A DNA stretch of 21,151 nucleotides, taken from NCBI GenBank assembly GCA_910576925.1, contig CAJTKB010000003.1, forward strand, positions 52,859 to 74,009. The letters run 5' to 3'. The notes beneath the pieces were generated by a model. That model did no database searches and was not told the origin of the DNA. It saw only the letters and a list, made by a program, of their open reading frames with translations. Shown here one piece after another: positions 1 through 7,712 of this stretch. The first letter of the stretch is position 1; every line of letters begins with the position of its first letter. The position numbers and the translations under genes were made by a program. This DNA is from an uncultured Bacilli bacterium. Its GTDB lineage: Bacteria; Bacillota_I; Bacilli_A; RF39; UBA660.

Positions 1-1
1 G

Positions 2-532
2 ACACCAACAATTTGGAATAGTACTGCTGATGATGTAAGAGATATATTAGATATGTCTGAATGGAATAAAGAAATATTTCAGAAATTGTTGACAGCAACA
101 ATTTGGAATAGTACTGCTGATGATGTAAGAGATATATTAGATATGCCTGAATGGAATGATAAAAAGTTTGAAGGGTTATTAAAATCTACAATTTGGAAAA
201 GAAATGCTAAGGATGTAGAAGATATACTAAGAATGTCTGAATGGAATAAAGAAATATTTCAGAAATTGTTGACGGCAACAATTTGGAATGGTACTGCTGA
301 TGATGTAAGAGATATATTAGATATGTCTGAATGGAATGATGAAAGATTTCAGAAATTATTGACACCTAACATTTGGAAAAGTAATGCTCAAGATATAAGA
401 GATATATTAAGAATGCCTGAATGGAATGATGAAGAATTTCAATGTTTATTAACACCTAATATTTGGAAAAGTAATGTTCAGGATATAAGAGCAATATTAA
501 ATATCAAGAAATTGCATCAGGAAGAATATCAT
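2..532 (+). repeat. 90-bp tandem coding repeats
   Basis: Direct DNA repeats of 90 bp run in phase with the 30-residue protein units. The unit at 53-142 differs from the unit at 233-322 at only two positions (94/274 and 110/290), while the unit between them is clearly diverged. Positions 2-52 differ from 92-142 at a single base. The last complete unit (443-532) is the most degenerate. Such near-identity between non-adjacent units suggests recent duplication or gene conversion. Confidence 0.9.
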
Positions 533-823
533 CATCTTCTTTGCCCAAGTATCTTTAATATAAGTTATAATAATATAATACCTTCTATAGATTTATTTGA
601 AGAATATAATATAGGAAAGTATATGACAAACAGATGTTTAAGGAGAAATGTAAAGTTACAAAGAAAATTGCTTGAATATATGGTAGAAAATAATATTAGT
701 CTTATTGTAGAAAAAAATGGTATTTATGTTTTAAATCCTATTTTAAATGCTAGTAATAGTGATCTTAAGATAAGATATGGAATTGATGTAAAGAACTTAC
801 CAAGTAAAGGAGTTAAAAAATAA
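2..823 (+). CDS. Tandem 30-residue helical-repeat protein, 5'-truncated by the window edge
   Basis: The reading frame is open from position 2, so the gene starts before the window; the ATG at 53 is only an internal repeat residue. About seven units of exactly 30 residues are visible, ending near residue 180 counted from that ATG. The pattern is roughly M-x-E-W-N-x-x-x-F-Q-x-L-L-T-x-x-I-W-x-x-x-x-x-D-I/V-R-x-I-L. After the repeats comes a roughly 75-residue non-repeated C-terminal domain. Each unit looks like two short amphipathic helices. The spacing (E-x-F--LL--IW--DI--IL) recalls mTERF-type helical repeats that bind nucleic acid, but this is pattern resemblance only. There is no signal peptide or membrane segment in the visible part. 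The stop overlaps the next start as TAATG, so the two genes are probably co-translated. Function unknown. Confidence 0.8.
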   Translation, partial: TPTIWNSTADDVRDILDMSEWNKEIFQKLLTATIWNSTADDVRDILDMPEWNDKKFEGLLKSTIWKRNAKDVEDILRMSEWNKEIFQKLLTATIWNGTADDVRDILDMSEWNDERFQKLLTPNIWKSNAQDIRDILRMPEWNDEEFQCLLTPNIWKSNVQDIRAILNIKKLHQEEYHHLLCPSIFNISYNNIIPSIDLFEEYNIGKYMTNRCLRRNVKLQRKLLEYMVENNISLIVEKNGIYVLNPILNASNSDLKIRYGIDVKNLPSKGVKK

Positions 824-1080
824 TGGAAGAATTGTTAGAAAAATATTCATTTTCTACTTTAAATAATTTAAATGAAAAAAATGTTGGAAGAATAATTGGA
901 TTCTTAATAACAAGAGGATGTAATTATATAGAAGATTTATTGGAAGATTACTTAGATATATTTACTATTGACTATGAGGATTTTGTTGATAAGTTTGAAA
1001 GAATAAATAAAAGATATAATAATGAATATTTGAATCTCGCATTAGAAAATATGAATTTATGGGAAGAATTATTTTATTAA
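823..1080 (+). CDS. Small hypothetical helical protein, coupled to the repeat gene
   Basis: An 85-residue protein with no family I recognise. Its ATG overlaps the upstream stop by one base (TAATG), and an AAAGGAG ribosome-binding site lies at 806-812 inside the upstream gene, so it is a true start and not a frameshifted tail. The sequence is acidic and predicted helical. Residues around 24-62 (FLITRGCNYIEDLLEDYLDI followed by a second helix) have a helix-turn-helix rhythm similar to an mTERF-like unit, which matches the style of the neighbour. It may form a complex with the repeat protein or be its split C-terminal part. No promoter of its own is visible. Confidence 0.7.
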   Translation: MEELLEKYSFSTLNNLNEKNVGRIIGFLITRGCNYIEDLLEDYLDIFTIDYEDFVDKFERINKRYNNEYLNLALENMNLWEELFY

Positions 1081-1162
1081 TTATTATTATTCCATCAAAA
1101 TGATAATCAATATGACTAAAATTTTTATGACAGTAAAATTTCTTTTCTTTTTAATAGTTTTA

Positions 1163-1190
1163 TGCTATAATATGCACTACAAAAGGGGAG
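1163..1190 (+). promoter_or_regulatory. Extended -10 promoter and RBS for the 722-aa gene
   Basis: A perfect TATAAT at 1166-1171 is preceded by TG one base upstream (1163-1164), an extended -10 element. The -35 region (about 1143-1148, TTTTCT) is weak, which is normal for extended -10 promoters. A ribosome-binding site GGGGAG (1185-1190) sits six bases before the ATG at 1197, giving a short leader. Confidence 0.6.
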
Positions 1191-1196
1191 AATAAT

Positions 1197-3365
1197 ATGG
1201 ATTATGAAATAATGAGATTAGAAAATGAATTATATAAGAGGCTTGGATTTAATTTTGATGAAGATGATCTAGATTTACAAGAAGAGTATTTTAAAATAGT
1301 AAATAAAATAATAGATGGAACTCTTTTAGTAAGATATAATATCTATAAGGAAGAAAATACTTTATCTTCAAAAGCGAAAATAAATGATTTTGTTTTATCT
1401 CATTTTGAAAGAATAAGTAGTAATAATATAGATGATATTTTGGAGGAATTGGAAGAAAATATCTGCTTTTTTGTTAATATGTACTATGAAGGAGAAAAAT
1501 ATGGAGAAGTGGTGCGACAATTATTTACTATATATAAAGAAAATAATAGAAGTTTACCACCAGAGAAAACAAATGATATTTATAATGATTTATTAAATGA
1601 GCAACAAGATCTATATGTATCAGAAAATAGAAAAAGTGTACTACAGAATATAAAAGAAAATATACCTTTAACAGATAAAAAGAAAACTCTTTTAATAATA
1701 AATGAAAAAATGAAAATAGCAAGAACATTAATAGAATTTAAAAATTTTGATCAGCTCAAAGTAGATGAGGAAGAAATTATGAAATCTCTCCAAAAACTAT
1801 GTTCTTATCTTAACAGTATAAAACCGTTTAACAAAAAAGAGAATGCGTTGACAGAGGAACAATTGAATTACTTTACATATTTATTTTTGAATAATACCTT
1901 AGATTCAGAAGTAATATCAAAAAAATATCCAAATATTCCAAAAGATGCAATTAAAAAAATTGTGTCTAAATATAATCAAATATTAATACCATATTTAAAA
2001 AATATAGAAATAGATAAAAATAAATTAGATTATAGGACAGTTGAATTCAATCATAATCATTTAAAGCTAGTAAATAGAGAAAGCTATAATAAGAATCTAT
2101 CAGAACTTATTAGTAGAACAAATAAAGAAGAAAAAAGATTTTTATTGTCGCATATAGAAGCGTTAAAAGATGTTTTAAATTTATTACCGCTTGTGACAAT
2201 ATTACCTAATGATGATTTCCTTAATATAGATACTTTTAAAAGTATGTTAATGAACTATGATAAAATTAAAAGTATGATGATAAAACAGAATACGATAAGA
2301 GAAGATAGCAGTTTTGAAGAAATATTAGATAATTTCAGAGAATTTCTAAGACTAGCTATTGTATATAAGCAAGCCGATATTAATACAGTCTCTATTTTAG
2401 GAGAAAAAAGAGTAGAAATAATAACATTAAATAATAAGCTTACAAGTTGTAATTCTTATGATTATGTAAATACATATATCGAAATGTTAAAAGAAGATAC
2501 ATCCTTTTTACCACCTCTATCTTTTGAAATAGAAATAGAAGGTAACTATTATAAAGTAGAAAGTGGCAATAATTATGATCTGGATCGTCTTTTGTTAGGA
2601 AAAAATGTGGTAGGTAGTTGTATTGGTCCTAATTGTGATGGACAAAAAGCTTTTTATCAGTGTTTAACAAAGAAAAATGCTGATTTGTGTTTAATAAAAG
2701 AGGCAAATACAAATGATTTTTTTGCTAGAATAATTATGTTTCGTTTAGGAAATGCGATTATAATGGCTCCTATTTATGGAAAAGATGGAATAACTAGAGA
2801 ATTATATAATGAGGAATTTTTAACAGTATTTTGTGAGCAAATGGTAAAAAAATCAATAACTGTAGGTGATAATATAGAATATATTGTTATAGCTGGTTGT
2901 TTATATATAGATAAAAGATATGAATCATTGAATACTGATGATAATATAGAAAAATATGTGCCACATTGTGATATTTCATCTTCTCTTAAAATAATTTTTA
3001 ATATTAATAAAAATATAGATATTGATTATCATATAGAACCTAAGATAGCTTATAGAAAAGAACGAAGAAAAGTAGTAGTAAAAGAAGAGAATTACTTAAC
3101 AGATATTATGAGATTAAGAGCACTTGATAAAATAATGACTTCTAGTAATGAAAATTTGCAAGAAGAAGTTTGTGAATATCAAAAAGTATATATAGGGCAA
3201 GATTTTTACATTGCTTTAAAAGAAAATGATACAATAGATTCAGTTATATTGCCTATAAATAGTGATAGACAGAAAAATGAAATAAATGTTTGCATAGAGG
3301 ATATTATAAATAAACTAGATATAGATGAAAATGATTTGAAAAGGATCAGTTTTACAAAAAAATAA
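1197..3365 (+). CDS. Large hypothetical protein with cysteine-bearing C-terminal core
   Basis: A 722-residue soluble protein with no signal peptide or membrane helix. Residues about 1-400 are charged, Lys/Glu-rich and predicted helical. The more conserved-looking core is at about 445-560: a basic DRLLLGK stretch, then GSCIGPNCDG with Cys475 and Cys480, Cys489 and Cys498, and a beta-rich segment containing FARIIMFRLGNAIIMAPIYG. The order (V-G-S-C, helix, IKE, then R-I-I-M strands) is reminiscent of PcfJ-like proteins of mobile elements, but the match is loose and I would not name it. It has its own promoter and lies alone between the repeat genes and cysS. No clear terminator follows it. Confidence 0.75.
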   Translation: MDYEIMRLENELYKRLGFNFDEDDLDLQEEYFKIVNKIIDGTLLVRYNIYKEENTLSSKAKINDFVLSHFERISSNNIDDILEELEENICFFVNMYYEGEKYGEVVRQLFTIYKENNRSLPPEKTNDIYNDLLNEQQDLYVSENRKSVLQNIKENIPLTDKKKTLLIINEKMKIARTLIEFKNFDQLKVDEEEIMKSLQKLCSYLNSIKPFNKKENALTEEQLNYFTYLFLNNTLDSEVISKKYPNIPKDAIKKIVSKYNQILIPYLKNIEIDKNKLDYRTVEFNHNHLKLVNRESYNKNLSELISRTNKEEKRFLLSHIEALKDVLNLLPLVTILPNDDFLNIDTFKSMLMNYDKIKSMMIKQNTIREDSSFEEILDNFREFLRLAIVYKQADINTVSILGEKRVEIITLNNKLTSCNSYDYVNTYIEMLKEDTSFLPPLSFEIEIEGNYYKVESGNNYDLDRLLLGKNVVGSCIGPNCDGQKAFYQCLTKKNADLCLIKEANTNDFFARIIMFRLGNAIIMAPIYGKDGITRELYNEEFLTVFCEQMVKKSITVGDNIEYIVIAGCLYIDKRYESLNTDDNIEKYVPHCDISSSLKIIFNINKNIDIDYHIEPKIAYRKERRKVVVKEENYLTDIMRLRALDKIMTSSNENLQEEVCEYQKVYIGQDFYIALKENDTIDSVILPINSDRQKNEINVCIEDIINKLDIDENDLKRISFTKK

Positions 3366-3604
3366 ATAGACTAATAAATTTTTAAATAGTTTGTCTCTGA
3401 AATAAAAATATAAGTGAGAGTCTACTAAAAATAATAATCTTATATATGATTGTGAATAAAGGTTATAAGTATATTTAAGAAACCATAAAGATTTAATTAA
3501 AAATATTCTATTTTTGACTCAAAAGTATAACTCTTTTATTTTAATTAAAATATTGTTATAATAACATTATATTTTTGATATATATTTAATAAGTAGGTGA
3601 TTTA
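3366..3604 (+). other. 239-bp intergenic region upstream of cysS
   Basis: Very AT-rich, with no ORF of useful length. I see no T-box (no specifier-type stem set or conserved T-box antiterminator sequence), although cysS in Firmicutes often has one. I also see no convincing terminator for the 722-aa gene. The only supportable content is the candidate promoter elements listed separately. Confidence 0.6.
3514..3562 (+). promoter_or_regulatory. Candidate promoter(s) for the cysS unit
   Basis: TTGACT (3514-3519) is followed after 17 bases by TATTTT (3537-3542). A second, perfect TATAAT lies at 3557-3562 but has only a weak -35 (TTTTAT, 3534-3539). Either could drive cysS-mrnC-rlmB-sigma factor. 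The AGGTGA ribosome-binding site at 3595-3600 fixes the GTG start at 3605. Confidence 0.5.
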
Positions 3605-4996
3605 GTGAGACTTTATAATACACTATCTAGGAAAATTGAAGAATTTGTACCAAATGAAGAGGGAAAGGTTAAGATGTATACTTGTGGTCCTACTGTGTAT
3701 CATTATGCACATATAGGAAATATTCGCAATTATATAGGACACGATATTTTGGAAAAGACTCTTATATACATAGGATATGATGTTTTACGAGCTATGAATA
3801 TCACTGATGTTGGTCATTTAACTAGTGATTCTGATTCTGGAGAAGATAAAATGGAAGTTGCTAGAAAAAGAGAAAATAAGTCTGCAATGGATATTGCTGC
3901 ATTTTATACAAAGGCCTTTTTTGATGACTTTTCTTTAGTTAATTGTAAAATGCCTGAAATAATTTCTCCTGCTACTGATAATATTTCTATGTATATTAAA
4001 ATAATCGAAAAGCTTATAGCTAATGAGTATGCTTATTTATCAGGTGGAAATGTTTATTTTGATACTAGTAGATTAGATGATTATTATGTATTAACTAATC
4101 ATAAAGAGGATAGTATGGTGGTAGGTGTTCGTGAAGGAGTAGATGAAGATAAAAATAAGAAAAACCAGGCAGATTTTGTTTTATGGTTTACATCTAGTAA
4201 ATTTGAAAATCATGAGTTATTATGGGATTCTCCTTGGGGAAAAGGATATCCTGGTTGGCATATAGAGTGTTCTGGTATTTCTATTAAATATTTAGGTGAA
4301 TACTTAGACATTCATGGTGGTGGTATCGATAATATTTTTCCACATCATACTAATGAAATAGCACAAAGTGAAGCTTATCTTGGTCATAAATGGTGTAATT
4401 ATTGGTTTCATAATGAGCATTTATTAGATGAAGTTGGTAAAATGAGTAAAAGTCGTGGTGAATTTCTTACAGTTAGTTTGCTAAAGGAAAAAGGTTATCT
4501 TCCATTAGCGTTTAGGTTTATGTGCCTTAATTCACATTATCGTAAGCAGCTATCATTTTCATATGAGGCTTTAGAACAGGCTCAAGGTGCATTAAAAAAA
4601 TTAAGAAATAGAGTAGCAAGTATTAATAATGATGGTCTTATTGATAAAGTATTATTTGATTGTTATAATAAAAAGTTTAAAGAAGCACTTGAAGACGATT
4701 TAAATACTGCTAATGCTTTATCTGTTCTATATGAAGTTTTAAAAGATGAGAAAATTACTGGTAAAACTAAAATAGAACTTATAAAAAGTTTTGATAAAGT
4801 TTTTTCTCTAGACCTAATTAAAAATAAAGTAAGTGTTGATAATGAAGAAAAGATTTTGAAAATGATTGAGGAGAGAAATATTGCAAAGAAAAATAAGGAT
4901 TTTATAAAGGCTGATTCTATACGTGATGAGTTATTTGCAATGAATATAAAACTTGTTGATAGAAGAGATGGTACAACGTATGAGTTTATTGAATAG
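3605..4996 (+). CDS. cysS: Cysteinyl-tRNA synthetase
   Basis: Class I aminoacyl-tRNA synthetase that charges tRNA-Cys in the cytoplasm. The protein has 463 residues, the usual family length. It shows the N-terminal TCGPTVYHYAHIGN block, which carries Cys27 (expected zinc and substrate ligand) and the HIGH-type motif HIGN. Further on are GWHIECSGIS and HHTNE, which supply the remaining zinc ligands, and the KMSKS loop in VGKMSKSRG. A helical tRNA-binding domain and short C-terminal domain follow. The start is GTG, placed by AGGTGA four bases upstream. It heads the cysS-mrnC-rlmB-sigma group, a conserved Bacilli arrangement. Confidence 0.97.
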   Translation: MRLYNTLSRKIEEFVPNEEGKVKMYTCGPTVYHYAHIGNIRNYIGHDILEKTLIYIGYDVLRAMNITDVGHLTSDSDSGEDKMEVARKRENKSAMDIAAFYTKAFFDDFSLVNCKMPEIISPATDNISMYIKIIEKLIANEYAYLSGGNVYFDTSRLDDYYVLTNHKEDSMVVGVREGVDEDKNKKNQADFVLWFTSSKFENHELLWDSPWGKGYPGWHIECSGISIKYLGEYLDIHGGGIDNIFPHHTNEIAQSEAYLGHKWCNYWFHNEHLLDEVGKMSKSRGEFLTVSLLKEKGYLPLAFRFMCLNSHYRKQLSFSYEALEQAQGALKKLRNRVASINNDGLIDKVLFDCYNKKFKEALEDDLNTANALSVLYEVLKDEKITGKTKIELIKSFDKVFSLDLIKNKVSVDNEEKILKMIEERNIAKKNKDFIKADSIRDELFAMNIKLVDRRDGTTYEFIE

Positions 4997-5025
4997 AAAT
5001 AGCTTGGTGTTATTTTTCTTTTTAT
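4997..5025 (+). terminator. Weak terminator-like hairpin between cysS and mrnC
   Basis: AAATAGC (4997-5003) pairs with GTTATTT (5009-5015) using one G-T pair, with a five-base loop, and is followed by a T-rich stretch. The seven-base, AT-rich stem would at most partly attenuate transcription, since mrnC follows without its own visible promoter. Confidence 0.35.
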
Positions 5026-5038
5026 TTTGAGGTGATTT

Positions 5039-5422
5039 ATGAATGTATTAGAAATTAATGTACTTGTTCTAGCATATTTAGGTGATGTAGTTTATGAAAA
5101 CTATGTTAGGCACTTTTTAGTAAATAGTGGAATAGGAAATGTTGATAGTTTGCAAAATGAGGCAGTTAAATATGTTTCAGCTAAGGCACAGGCTAGATTT
5201 TTGAAAGAGTTACTTGAAGCAGATTTTTTTACTGACGAAGAATTGAGTGTAATTAGGCGTGCTAGGAATTATAAAGGAACAAGGCATCCTAAGAACTGTG
5301 ATATTATTACTTATAAATATGCTACATCTTTGGAAGCAGTTATTGGTTATCTTGACTTTATTGGAGAACAAAATAGAATAAAATGTATTATGAAAACTAT
5401 TTTAGGAGGAAATATATGTTAG
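5039..5422 (+). CDS. mrnC: Mini-ribonuclease III
   Basis: RNase III-like endonuclease without a dsRNA-binding domain; in Bacillus it matures the 3' and 5' ends of 23S rRNA. The 127-residue length fits the family. Visible hallmarks are LAYLGDVVYE with catalytic Asp16, the yVSAKAQA segment at 45-52, the basic RRARNYKG stretch near 73-80, and SLEAVIGYL with catalytic Glu99. GAGGTGA precedes the ATG. Its 3' end overlaps the rlmB start by seven bases, so the two RNA-processing genes are translationally coupled. It sits directly after cysS as in Bacillus. Confidence 0.95.
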   Translation: MNVLEINVLVLAYLGDVVYENYVRHFLVNSGIGNVDSLQNEAVKYVSAKAQARFLKELLEADFFTDEELSVIRRARNYKGTRHPKNCDIITYKYATSLEAVIGYLDFIGEQNRIKCIMKTILGGNIC

Positions 5423-6111
5423 TTTATGGCAAAAATGTATTTTATGAAACATTGAAATTTAATCCAAATATTATTCGTAAAATTATAATTCAAGAAGGTC
5501 TTAAAGATGAAAAAATAATTTTGACTGCTAGAAAAAGTGGTATTTCTTTAAATTATAGAAGTAAGAATTATATGGACAAACTTGCAAATGGAGTCCATCA
5601 AGGTATAATAATGGATGTTGTGGATTATGAATATTTTTCTTTAAATGATGTAATTTTAAATAGTAGTTTCTTTGTTATTTTAGATCATATAGAAGATCCT
5701 CATAACTTTGGTGCTATTATTAGAACTTGCGAAGCAGCAGGTGTAGATGCAATAATTATACCTAAAGATAGAGAAGTATTAATAAATGCTACTGTTATGA
5801 AGACTAGTGCAGCTTCACTTGTTAGAATGAAAATCATTAGAGTTAGTAACTTGGTACAAACTATTGATATTTTGAAGAAAAATGAGTTTTGGATAGTTGG
5901 AACTGATATGTTAGGAGAGGATTATAAAAAAATCGACTATAACGGTAAGATAGCTTTGGTAATTGGGAACGAAGGCAAGGGAATGAGCAATTTAGTTAGA
6001 AAAAATTGTGATTTTATTGCTAGTATTCCAATGTATGGAAGTATTAATAGTTTAAATGCTTCAGTTTCAGCTGGTATTATGATATATGAAGTTATCCGCA
6101 ATAGAAAGTAG
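5416..6111 (+). CDS. rlmB: 23S rRNA 2'-O-methyltransferase RlmB (SpoU/TrmH family)
   Basis: SPOUT methyltransferase, expected to methylate a guanosine 2'-O in 23S rRNA using SAM. A short N-terminal substrate-binding domain (VYGKNVFYETL) is followed by the three SpoU motifs: HIEDPHNFGAIIRTCEA (motif 1, with the conserved Asn and Arg), ALVIGNEGKGMS (motif 2) and SIPMYGSINSLNASVSAG (motif 3), which form the knotted SAM site. I place the start at the ATG at 5416 because TTAGGAGG lies just upstream; this gives 231 residues and a seven-base overlap with mrnC. A longer in-frame start at 5383 has no ribosome-binding site. RlmB and the related tRNA/rRNA enzymes YacO/TrmH cannot be fully separated from sequence alone. 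Confidence 0.92.
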   Translation: MLVYGKNVFYETLKFNPNIIRKIIIQEGLKDEKIILTARKSGISLNYRSKNYMDKLANGVHQGIIMDVVDYEYFSLNDVILNSSFFVILDHIEDPHNFGAIIRTCEAAGVDAIIIPKDREVLINATVMKTSAASLVRMKIIRVSNLVQTIDILKKNEFWIVGTDMLGEDYKKIDYNGKIALVIGNEGKGMSNLVRKNCDFIASIPMYGSINSLNASVSAGIMIYEVIRNRK

Positions 6112-6116
6112 GATAT

Positions 6117-6683
6117 ATGAATTATAAAAATGTAAATGATTATGAAGTTTTGTATTTAATTGAAGATGAAAATGATAGTTATAAAAATATCTTATATGAT
6201 AAATATAGGCCTGTTGTTATAAATCTTTGTAATAAATATATTAATGAATACAATAATTTTTCAGTTGATAGAGAAGAGTTGTTTCAGGAAGCTTTTATAG
6301 GACTTGATTATGCTATTAGTCATTTTGATTTTAATAAGGATGTAAAGTTTATTACTTATTGTATACTTTGTATAGAAAGTAAGATTAAAGATTATTTCAA
6401 TAAATTATATAGGAAAAAGAATTTAATACATATAAATTCTGTATCATTAGATGATACATTAGTTGATTATGCTGTAGAATCTTTTAGAGCTGATTTTATT
6501 AATGAAGAAGAAGTAATTAAATTTAAAAATTCACTTAATGATATTGAATCTTGGATATTTGAACTTAGATTTAATGGTTTTTCTTGTAAGGAAATAGCAT
6601 CTCTTCTAGATATAGCTCTTTCTAGTATTTATTTTTATTTGAAAAAGATTAAGAGTAAGTATAATACTATATTTTGTTTGTAA
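6117..6683 (+). CDS. sigH: Sigma-70 family sigma factor, SigH-like
   Basis: RNA polymerase sigma factor of 188 residues with region 2 (about 24-95, including DREELFQEAFIGLDYAISHF and a following FxTYC segment) and a C-terminal region 4 helix-turn-helix (about 142-181, FNGFSCKEIASLLDIALSSI). It lacks regions 1.1 and 3. It starts five bases after rlmB with an AGTAGGAT ribosome-binding site overlapping the rlmB stop. The position, between rlmB and secE, is exactly that of sigH in Bacilli, which is the main reason for the name; sequence is rather diverged. In Bacillus SigH controls competence and sporulation entry. Whether this organism does either is not shown here. Confidence 0.82.
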   Translation: MNYKNVNDYEVLYLIEDENDSYKNILYDKYRPVVINLCNKYINEYNNFSVDREELFQEAFIGLDYAISHFDFNKDVKFITYCILCIESKIKDYFNKLYRKKNLIHINSVSLDDTLVDYAVESFRADFINEEEVIKFKNSLNDIESWIFELRFNGFSCKEIASLLDIALSSIYFYLKKIKSKYNTIFCL

Positions 6684-6728
6684 TTTTTATTATCTTATTA
6701 TAAAATAAATTTATAGTAGGGTGATTTT

Positions 6729-7382
6729 ATGAATAATAGTAATGATATCTATACCTTGAAAGAATGGTTAACTTTTCATAATATTAAAAGTAATGAAGGT
6801 ATTTCTGAATTAAAGAATATATTTAGTAATATGGATAGAGAAATGAAAAAGTTGCATTCTAGTAATTATTATATTAAAAGTTTTAATGTAAATAATATTC
6901 TCATTAGTGGAGATTATATTAAGTATATAGATGTTGGTATACTTGATAATGATTATAGAAGGGATTATATTAATAAAAATATATATTATTTGGCATGTTT
7001 GCAGTTAGGGATTTATAGTGATTGTCTAGAATATATTAATCCAGAAAATAAAAATTATTTAAAAGAAGAATTTGATAGTTTTTCTATTTTTTTACCAGAA
7101 GATGTTATGTTATATTATAAAGGAATTTTTGTTAATGAGTTAAATATATATTTAGATGACTTTTTACGTGCAAAACTTAAAAGGGAGATAGGTAATAATT
7201 CTTATTTAGTTGATGATGGTAGTAGTAGAAGTCAAGGTATGCATTATAGTAAGAGTACTATGGTAGGTAGAATTATGAATGATGATAATAGTACAGCAGC
7301 ATTTATCGCAATATTATTGTTTCCTGTTATTATTTTGTTACTTGCTATTATAATACCATTAATGATAATTTTAAGTGGATAA
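6729..7382 (+). CDS. Unknown tail-anchored membrane protein, possible degenerate kinase-like domain
   Basis: A 217-residue protein with a soluble N-terminal domain, a Ser/Asp/Asn-rich linker (about 160-190) and one C-terminal hydrophobic helix (about 189-216), so it is probably tail-anchored with its body in the cytoplasm. Residues 39-70 (MKKLHSSNYYIKSFNVNNIL, then IKYIDVG) have the layout of a protein kinase catalytic loop and DFG segment, with Asn56 and Asp68-Val69-Gly70 in place but without the HRD aspartate. If real it would be a pseudokinase; this is inference. AGGGTGAT precedes the ATG. It stands between the sigma factor and secE, where rpmG is often found in relatives. Confidence 0.7.
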   Translation: MNNSNDIYTLKEWLTFHNIKSNEGISELKNIFSNMDREMKKLHSSNYYIKSFNVNNILISGDYIKYIDVGILDNDYRRDYINKNIYYLACLQLGIYSDCLEYINPENKNYLKEEFDSFSIFLPEDVMLYYKGIFVNELNIYLDDFLRAKLKREIGNNSYLVDDGSSRSQGMHYSKSTMVGRIMNDDNSTAAFIAILLFPVIILLLAIIIPLMIILSG

Positions 7383-7402
7383 AGCAAATGTTACTAAACT
7401 GA

Positions 7403-7431
7403 TTGACAAGAGTCTTTGTTTGTGCTATTTT
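7403..7431 (+). promoter_or_regulatory. Promoter for secE-nusG
   Basis: Perfect -35 TTGACA (7403-7408), a 17-base spacer and TATTTT (7426-7431) with an extended -10 TG at 7423-7424. It lies just after the 217-aa gene, which means secE-nusG can be transcribed independently of cysS. Confidence 0.75.
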
Positions 7432-7437
7432 ACTATT

Positions 7438-7463
7438 AAACACGAGCAAGTGTTTTTATTTTA
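7438..7463 (+). promoter_or_regulatory. Small hairpin in the secE leader
   Basis: AAACAC (7438-7443) pairs with GTGTTT (7450-7455) around a six-base loop and is followed by a T-rich run. It begins right at the expected transcription start, so it may stabilise the 5' end or weakly attenuate. The stem is short. Confidence 0.35.
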
Positions 7464-7487
7464 TAAGAAATTGAAAAGGTGATTAGT

Positions 7488-7703
7488 TTGAGTAAGAAAA
7501 GTGAAGTTGAAAAAAAAGATAATTTATTACAAAGATTTAAAAGTTTTTGTAGTGGTGTCAAAGTAGAGAGTAAAAGAATACAGTGGACTAGTAAAAAGGA
7601 TTTGGGTAAGTATTCTATGGCAACCCTTGTATTTGTTTTAGTATGTTCCTTATTCTTTTATGGGGTAGATGCATTATTTGCACTTTTACATTCATTAATA
7701 TAG
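7488..7703 (+). CDS. secE: Protein translocase subunit SecE
   Basis: Small essential subunit of the SecYEG channel. I place the start at the TTG at 7488: AAAGGTGA (7475-7482) is correctly spaced from it and covers an upstream in-frame GTG at 7479. This gives 71 residues. The N-terminal half is basic and cytoplasmic (SGVKVESKRIQWTSKKDL is the typical conserved amphipathic segment just before the membrane), followed by one transmembrane helix (about 42-66). This single-helix form is standard outside the Enterobacteria. It is followed after nine bases by nusG, the usual pair. Confidence 0.95.
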   Translation: MSKKSEVEKKDNLLQRFKSFCSGVKVESKRIQWTSKKDLGKYSMATLVFVLVCSLFFYGVDALFALLHSLI

Positions 7704-7712
7704 GGGGTAATT

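Noticed and set aside
1..534. CRISPR-like regular repeats
   Set aside because: The 90-bp periodicity is in frame with a continuous coding sequence and there are no unique spacers.
53..823. ATG at 53 as the start of the repeat gene
   Set aside because: The frame is open up to position 2 with repeat sequence, and there is no ribosome-binding site; it is an internal Met.
815..1080. Frameshift splitting one gene into the 256-aa and 85-aa parts
   Set aside because: A proper AAAGGAG site and TAATG overlap support translational coupling of two genes, although an old split cannot be excluded.
3366..3604. T-box riboswitch upstream of cysS
   Set aside because: I found neither the conserved T-box sequence nor a terminator/antiterminator pair.
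7383..7487. rpmG or a tRNA gene before secE
   Set aside because: The 105-base gap is too short for rpmG and shows no cloverleaf; it only fits a promoter and a small hairpin.
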